38,449 bases of DNA from Porphyromonadaceae bacterium (lineage in GTDB: Bacteria; Bacteroidota; Bacteroidia; Bacteroidales; UBA12481), in contig QYQM01000155.1 in NCBI GenBank assembly GCA_007280905.1, positions 1-38,449 of the forward strand, read 5' to 3'. This document shows positions 33,886-38,449 of the stretch, piece by piece (the stretch's first letter is position 1; each line of letters starts with the position of its first letter). The position numbers were made by a program, and so were the translations under genes. Below the pieces are notes generated by a model, which saw nothing but the letters and a program-made list of their open reading frames with translations, was not told where the DNA came from and ran no database searches.

Positions 33886-33943
33886 GGTGAAATCTCATTT
33901 GCTTTCAAAACATAAGGTAATAATCAAATAGAAAACATAAATA

Positions 33944-34313
33944 ATGGAAATAAGAAAATTCAAGATTCATCTGTGCGTAGTTTTCTCCATGTTTAGTCTA
34001 TGGGGAAGAAGTCAAAATAATCCTTTTGCAGCACCACTCTACTGGAGTTCATACTCCGGGTCATTCTCCAGGAGGCATATGTTATTATACAGAAAATATT
34101 TTATTTTCCGGTGATGTATTATTCTATAGAACAGTCGGACGAACCGATACCCAGAATGGTTCAAAAGAAGCCCAAATAAAATCAGTTAGAAAATTATACG
34201 AAATATTCCCGGATTCAACTATAGTATATCCAGGACATGGACAATTCACAGATATTGGTTCAGAAAAAAAAGAGAATAGAAAAATTACATTAGATATAGA
34301 GAGTATGAAATAA
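33944..34313 (+). pseudogene. MBL-fold hydrolase remnant with fused leader fragment
   Basis: From 33944 one frame gives a signal-peptide-like start, M-E-I-R-K-F-K-I-H-L-C-V-V-F-S, ending near S-Q-N-N. The frame from 34026 encodes the C-terminal half of a glyoxalase-II-like MBL hydrolase: V-H-T-P-G-H-S-P-G-G, L-F-S-G-D-V-L-F, and V-Y-P-G-H-G with its histidines. The N-terminal HxHxDH half is missing and the two pieces are in different frames. The enzyme cannot bind both metals. It is a deletion product at the edge of the cassette-like region. Confidence 0.75.
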
Positions 34314-34442
34314 CGCGGTATATTGCGGCATAAAACATTGGGGGTTAAATGGTTTGGCAAGATTACGGCTTCCATTAAATTTCGTATTGGTTGATAGGTA
34401 CGCAACTCCGAAATCCCCAACGTTTCATACCGCTGAACGTTA
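34311..34442. repeat. Structured attC-like palindromic site
   Basis: Three nested inverted repeats: TAACG-CGGTAT (34311-34321) with ATACCG...CGTTA (34427-34442, 5-base bulge), an 11-base arm 34333-34343 with 34415-34425 (10 of 11 pairs), and AATGG/CCATT at the centre. Overall size (132 bases), a bulged outer arm and terminal CGTTA/TAACG boxes resemble integron attC sites, although the box does not fit GTTRRRY exactly. It stands directly before a lone DUF5694 gene. Confidence 0.55.
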
Positions 34443-34509
34443 GCACACATTTTGTAACTTTTCGGAAAGTAAAACGTCTTACATCAACAATAAATTAACT
34501 AAAATAAAC

Positions 34510-35352
34510 ATGAGAACATTTATCATTTTTTTTTGCGGTCTTTTTATAACTAATAGTTTATTCGGACAAGTCAGTAAAACACCTCCTCAAACGAAAATAA
34601 TGACACTAGGTGTTTTTCATTTTGATTATCCTAATCTTGATGCTGTTAAAACTGAAAAAAATGACCAGATTTCGGTACTTGAAGAACCTTATCAATCAGA
34701 AATTATTGCTATTTCCAAAGCTATTGAAGAATATAATCCTACCATTATTGCTGTCGAACGGACTCCCGACAATCAACATAAAATGGACTCACTGTTCTTA
34801 TTATATAAATCTGATAAATGGATTTTGAAAAAAAACGAACAATATCAACTAGGTTTTCGGATAGGAAAGAATTTAAACTTACCTAAAGTTTATTGTGTTG
34901 ACAATCCAGGAAGACATTATGATAATATTGAGTCGATATTTAAAGACAGTATACGATTATCTAAATTTGAATATTATTACCTCAACTCACGGGATTCGAT
35001 TTACAAACTGCCTATTCCCAAAAGAAAAGTTTCAAGTATAATTGATGCCTTGTATGAAGGAAACAATCCTGACTTCATCAGAGAGCGATTAGCAACATAT
35101 TTACTAAATCCATTTAAATATGAAGAGAAGCCTGGTGATTTTACAGGTGTTGACTTTGAAACCGGCAGGTGGTTCAACAGAAACCTGAGAATATTTCGAA
35201 ACATTCAAAGAATACATCATAGTACTGAAGACAGAATTTTATTGATAATTGGAAGTGAGCACCTAAATCTGTTAAATCTATTTTTTGACATATCAAGAGA
35301 ATTTGAATTTGTTTCACCTTTGCCGTATTTAGAAAATGCTAAGAACAAGTAA
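34510..35352 (+). CDS. DUF5694 domain-containing exported protein
   Basis: A 280-residue protein with an N-terminal signal peptide (cleavage near L-F-G-Q). The conserved parts are L-G-V-F-H-F-D at about residue 35, T-I-I-A-V-E-R near 80, and I-G-S-E-H-L near the C-terminus. This pattern of conserved His and Glu in short strands recalls TraB/TIKI-like putative proteases, but no function is established. The gene is AT-rich, stands alone, and is bordered by an attC-like site and by the octamer TAGCACAC (34441) in inverted orientation at 35358. This suggests it is carried as a mobile cassette. Confidence 0.8.
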   Translation: MRTFIIFFCGLFITNSLFGQVSKTPPQTKIMTLGVFHFDYPNLDAVKTEKNDQISVLEEPYQSEIIAISKAIEEYNPTIIAVERTPDNQHKMDSLFLLYKSDKWILKKNEQYQLGFRIGKNLNLPKVYCVDNPGRHYDNIESIFKDSIRLSKFEYYYLNSRDSIYKLPIPKRKVSSIIDALYEGNNPDFIRERLATYLLNPFKYEEKPGDFTGVDFETGRWFNRNLRIFRNIQRIHHSTEDRILLIIGSEHLNLLNLFFDISREFEFVSPLPYLENAKNK

Positions 35353-35389
35353 AAAACGTGTGCTAATAAGTAACTTAAATCATGTAAAA

Positions 35390-35416
35390 TAAATGACAAA
35401 TCAAAACTGTCATTTA
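35390..35416. terminator. AT-rich hairpin downstream of the DUF5694 gene
   Basis: TAAATGACA (35390-35398) pairs perfectly with TGTCATTTA (35408-35416) around a 9-base loop. No T tract follows on the plus strand, so it may terminate weakly or simply be a palindrome. Confidence 0.35.
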
Positions 35417-35424
35417 AAAACAGC

Positions 35425-35967
35425 GTGAGTTATTATGACAGAACTATTGAAATTCCAAGTTACAAATTTTCGTGCGTTCAATTATCTTCATTCAGCGAAA
35501 CAACCTATAATCACACAACCATTGGTGCATTTGTTCAAAACACTTGGAATGCAACTGAAAAATTTATTCTTGAAACGGGTTTGCGTGGTGACTATCAAAA
35601 CGAATACGGCTTTTTTGCATTACCAAGAATTTCAGCAATGTATAAAATTCATCCAAAGCTCACTATGCGACTTGGCGGGGGTTTAGGCTACAAGACACCA
35701 AATGTTTTTACAGAAGATGCAGAACGAATACAATTTAGAAATGTATTACCTATTGATGTTTCAAAAACAAAAGCCACACCCATTTGCAAGTCGCACATGT
35801 CAACGCTCAAACCAAAAGAATGCTCAAGACTCTTCAAGTGTAAAACACTACAGGATAGTTACGACTTGATAAATACTTACCTGGATTTTTTAATTCAAGT
35901 TATTAATAATCATCACTCTGATGAAGTGTTCTCTTATGCTGGAGCTGCCTTCGAACAACCAGACTAG
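35425..35967 (+). pseudogene. TonB-dependent receptor fragment fused to unrelated tail
   Basis: Codons 1-120 (up to about 35785) encode barrel strands of a TonB-dependent receptor: T-T-I-G-A-F-V-Q-N-T-W-N, F-I-L-E-T-G-L-R-G-D-Y, F-A-L-P-R-I-S-A-M-Y, then L-G-Y-K-T-P-N-V-F. The plug, most strands and the C-terminal end are missing. From about T-P-I-C the frame runs into about 60 residues of unrelated sequence, which I do not recognise, before the stop. There is no signal peptide and only a GTG at the front. From 35968 to 36132 nothing further is seen. Confidence 0.75.
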
Positions 35968-36132
35968 CCTGACGGTCGACCTACCTTAATCGGATCAACA
36001 AAACCATTGGGTTGAAATAATTAAGTCATTTTGACTATCTTAGGTAAATTATTAACTAATTTTCCCTGCAATAATTATACTCTAAAAATCAGAACTTTAG
36101 GCATTTTAGACTCTTTCTCAAACTATATTCGA

Positions 36133-37341
36133 ATGAAACACCACTACAAACCGTTGCTGCTGTTAGCCCTGATGTTTTTCATGGTTGGATCTCTTTTTTG
36201 CATGAACGACATCCTGCTGCCCTCGTTAATTACCCATTTCAAGCTGAATTATTCTCAGGCAACAATGATTCAGTTTACCTTTTATCTAACATACATCCTG
36301 TTCCCTATTCCAATTGCCTGGATGATTCACCGGTTTGGCTACAAAATCAGTCTGTTGGTGGCAGTCCTTACCTGTTCTCTCGGTGCAGCCTTCTTTTGGC
36401 CTGCAAAAATATTTGACTCCTATCCTCTGATTTTGATGGCCATTTTTATTATTTCAACCGGATTAACCATCATCAATGTAGCAGCTAATCCATTAGCCTC
36501 TATGTTAGGCGATCCCGAAGGGGCTCATCAACGGATTAATTTTGTCCAGGTTTTTTCAAGGATAGGATATGCTGTTACGCCGGCAGTTGCTACAACATTG
36601 ATATACAATCAGATCGGAGAAATCAGGTTCCACTTGCCATACCTTCTTCTGGCTGCAATCCTATTAGTAATAGCTCTTTTAATGGGTGTTTCCCATCTCC
36701 CTTCCATGAAGCCGGAAAATGAGGCTCGCTTTACCCTCAACGGAATCATTCGGGTGGGATATTCGCACAAACATCTCTTCTTCGGACTCTTCGCCATGTT
36801 TTTCTACATGGGTGCTGAGGCTTCCACCTGCGGGTTTTTTATTCCCTATCTCAAGTCGGTGCTGAATTATACAAATGACAAAGCAGCCGGATTTCTCACT
36901 CTCTACTATATATTTACGGCAGTCATGGGTGTCATAGGTGTGGTGATGCTGAAATATGTCAAAGCACACAAACTCCTGGGCTTTTTCGGGACAGGAATGG
37001 TTTTTCTTTTTTTCCTGATCATCGCTTTTAACAGTGGATTCAACCAATACCTGCTGGCCGGATTAGGTCTTTTCCTCTCGATCATGTTCCCAACCATATT
37101 CAGTCTGGCCATAGAGGATATTGGTTCCTTTACCGGAAAAGGATCGGCTTTGTTGAATTTCGCTATCGTTGGTGGTTCTGTATTCCCTCCGATACAGGGA
37201 GTTATTGCGGACCATCTCGGTGTTCAGGTATCCTATGTGATTCCAATGATATGCGTTATAATGGTAACGATCTATGCCTTCTTCTTTACCCGGATACCTT
37301 TGATGAAAAGAAACGCACTAACTTCGAACCAGGACAATTAG
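36133..37341 (+). CDS. FucP-type MFS sugar transporter
   Basis: A 402-residue, 12-helix permease of the major facilitator superfamily, in the fucose/glucose-galactose:H+ symporter group (FucP/GluP-like). Early hallmarks are F-F-M-V-G-S-L-F-C-M-N-D and the first half of the permease with I-N-V-A-A-N-P-L. The N-terminal half of the longer open frame (from 36031) is not membrane-like, so the ATG at 36133 is chosen. It precedes a phosphohexomutase by 41 bases, consistent with uptake of a monosaccharide that is then channelled through hexose phosphates. The substrate cannot be fixed by sequence. Confidence 0.87.
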   Translation: MKHHYKPLLLLALMFFMVGSLFCMNDILLPSLITHFKLNYSQATMIQFTFYLTYILFPIPIAWMIHRFGYKISLLVAVLTCSLGAAFFWPAKIFDSYPLILMAIFIISTGLTIINVAANPLASMLGDPEGAHQRINFVQVFSRIGYAVTPAVATTLIYNQIGEIRFHLPYLLLAAILLVIALLMGVSHLPSMKPENEARFTLNGIIRVGYSHKHLFFGLFAMFFYMGAEASTCGFFIPYLKSVLNYTNDKAAGFLTLYYIFTAVMGVIGVVMLKYVKAHKLLGFFGTGMVFLFFLIIAFNSGFNQYLLAGLGLFLSIMFPTIFSLAIEDIGSFTGKGSALLNFAIVGGSVFPPIQGVIADHLGVQVSYVIPMICVIMVTIYAFFFTRIPLMKRNALTSNQDN

Positions 37342-37382
37342 GCGCAGCAGAAAACACTTATCACACTTAGAGTTGTACCGCC

Positions 37383-38449
37383 ATGACGCAGGGAAAAGAT
37401 CCGATAAAAGTATATGATGCCCGGTGGGAGGTCAGTGAATTTAACGATCAGGAAGTACGGCGTCTTTTCGAAGCATCTTTGGGATATGCCAGAATCATCG
37501 GAGTGGACACTTTGGTCATGACAAGGGATGCCCGCCTGGGTTGCGCCCGGGTGATGGAGATTGGAATTAAAGTTGCAGTTGATGCCGGTTTTCGGGTCTT
37601 AGCCTGCTTTGATCCGATAAGTACTCCTCTCAGTTATTTTGCCACTATGCAGGCTACCGTCAGGTTTCCCCAAACCATGGGACTGACAATCACCGCTTCT
37701 CACAACCCCAAACAATATGTGGGGATTAAATATACCGTCCCAACCGTGGAAGCTATCGGATACGATTGCGGTCCATTGGGTGGATTGAAAAAGCTAAAAG
37801 AACTTTATCATCAACAGGATTTTGAATTGAAAAAGTTACCCGGAGGATCACTATCAATTTTGCAAAATCCTGCTGATGAATACATCAATTACACCTTTCA
37901 ACTGGCCGGTTTGGAAAAAGGAGGACTTCAGGGACTAACAGTTATCCTGGATACCTTCAATGGCTCAGCAGGTCCCGAGCTATACCGGGCTTTGGCAAGA
38001 GCCGGTGTAGAAGTTACACCGATACGACTGGTACCCAACGGGGAATTTCCAACCGGGTCACCCAATCCTACCAGTCAGAACAAGATGAATCCTGCTATGG
38101 AATTGGCAAAGCAGCTCAAAGCAAATCTAATAATCGGCATTGACGGAGATGGCGATCGTATTGTATTCGGTGATCAGAAAGGGGTTTTCAGCGCAGGTTT
38201 CGTGATGGTTCCCATCTTAATATCAATACTTTCCAAAGAGAAAAGTTCGACCAACCGGAGAGTTCTTTATGATCCCAAGGTGAATCCCATGGCGCTTCTC
38301 AAATGGGCAGAGTTGAATACCGAACCTGTTTTGTTTCGTAATGGCCATTCGCAAATCAAAGCCTTTATGAAAGAGACCGGAGCCATTGCAGGAGCAGAAG
38401 AGTCGGGTCATTTTTATCACAGGCTGCCGCTGGGTACGATGGATGTATC
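37383..38449 (+). CDS. Phosphohexomutase (phosphomannomutase/phosphoglucomutase), 3' end outside window
   Basis: The first 355 codons of an alpha-D-phosphohexomutase, which interconverts hexose 1- and 6-phosphates in the cytosol. The phosphoserine loop is T-A-S-H-N-P (Ser106). The magnesium loop G-I-D-G-D-G-D-R supplies Asp254, Asp256 and Asp258, and the sugar-binding loop G-A-E-E-S-G-H (Glu339-His343) is present. Family members have about 450-580 residues, so a phosphate-binding domain should follow beyond the window. The start ATG at 37383 follows the MFS gene by 41 bases. Glucose versus mannose specificity is not readable. Confidence 0.9.
   Translation, partial: MTQGKDPIKVYDARWEVSEFNDQEVRRLFEASLGYARIIGVDTLVMTRDARLGCARVMEIGIKVAVDAGFRVLACFDPISTPLSYFATMQATVRFPQTMGLTITASHNPKQYVGIKYTVPTVEAIGYDCGPLGGLKKLKELYHQQDFELKKLPGGSLSILQNPADEYINYTFQLAGLEKGGLQGLTVILDTFNGSAGPELYRALARAGVEVTPIRLVPNGEFPTGSPNPTSQNKMNPAMELAKQLKANLIIGIDGDGDRIVFGDQKGVFSAGFVMVPILISILSKEKSSTNRRVLYDPKVNPMALLKWAELNTEPVLFRNGHSQIKAFMKETGAIAGAEESGHFYHRLPLGTMDV

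Noticed and set aside
36679-37047. 122-residue minus-strand ORF inside the MFS gene
   Set aside because: It is antisense to membrane-helix codons, and its composition is explained by that frame.

Overview
The window reads as chromosomal DNA of a Bacteroidota bacterium, probably an environmental or gut member of the Bacteroidales/Marinilabiliales group. The evidence is a SusC/SusD/SusE set with an ECF sigma and FecR anti-sigma pair, secreted GH3, GH92, GH66 and GH31-type glycosidases, Shine-Dalgarno-poor starts, and promoters of the TTTG-N18/19-TAnnTTTG type. No rRNA or tRNA gene was seen.

Layout. (1) 1-10525: a carbohydrate block on the plus strand, with a multi-pass membrane protein, a GH3 lipoprotein, an unusual secreted metallo-beta-lactamase-fold/GH3/PA14 fusion, and a GH92 alpha-mannosidase whose signal peptide and lipobox are encoded inside a long palindromic repeat. 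(2) 10526-12641: an attC-like inverted repeat, a broken NmrA-type gene, then a short mercury-type operon (ArsR-family regulator, MerTP fusion, GDCCVxC protein) with a well-formed Bacteroidota promoter that implies a leaderless mRNA. No merA is present. (3) 12642-13264 and 17761-19127: two degraded IS91-family copies in the same orientation, enclosing (4) 13405-17703, an AT-rich arsenic-like island: ArsR-family regulator, small double-cysteine protein, single-domain ArsA-type ATPase, methyltransferase, flavodoxin/ferredoxin fusion (EFR1 type) and a second methyltransferase. No arsenite permease, arsenate reductase or ArsM with recognisable cysteines is visible. (5) 19131-19560: IS21-family debris. 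(6) 19630-29687: a regulated polysaccharide utilisation locus (ECF sigma, FecR, SusC with STN domain, SusD, SusE-like triple-module lipoprotein, terminator, GH66 dextranase-like enzyme). (7) 29790-33885: a decayed GH31 gene and a large six-hairpin glycosidase. (8) 33944-35967: a patch of remnants (half an MBL hydrolase, a structured attC-like site, a DUF5694 gene, a TonB-receptor fragment). (9) 36133-38449: a FucP-type MFS sugar transporter and the first 355 codons of a phosphohexomutase.

How it fits together. GH66 plus GH31 plus GH3 next to SusCDE suggests capture and breakdown of an alpha-1,6-glucan (dextran-like) polymer, with a sensed outer-membrane transport step driving the sigma factor. 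The GH31 step is broken here. GH92 and the second GH3 enzyme suggest a separate mannose- or glycan-directed activity. The MFS carrier and phosphohexomutase would handle released sugar. The metal genes between the two carbohydrate blocks look acquired: they are AT-rich, flanked by IS91 debris, and sit beside gene fragments and cassette-like palindromes. The best candidates for something undescribed are the pump-less ArsA/double-methyltransferase/EFR1 island and the MBL-GH3 fusion.
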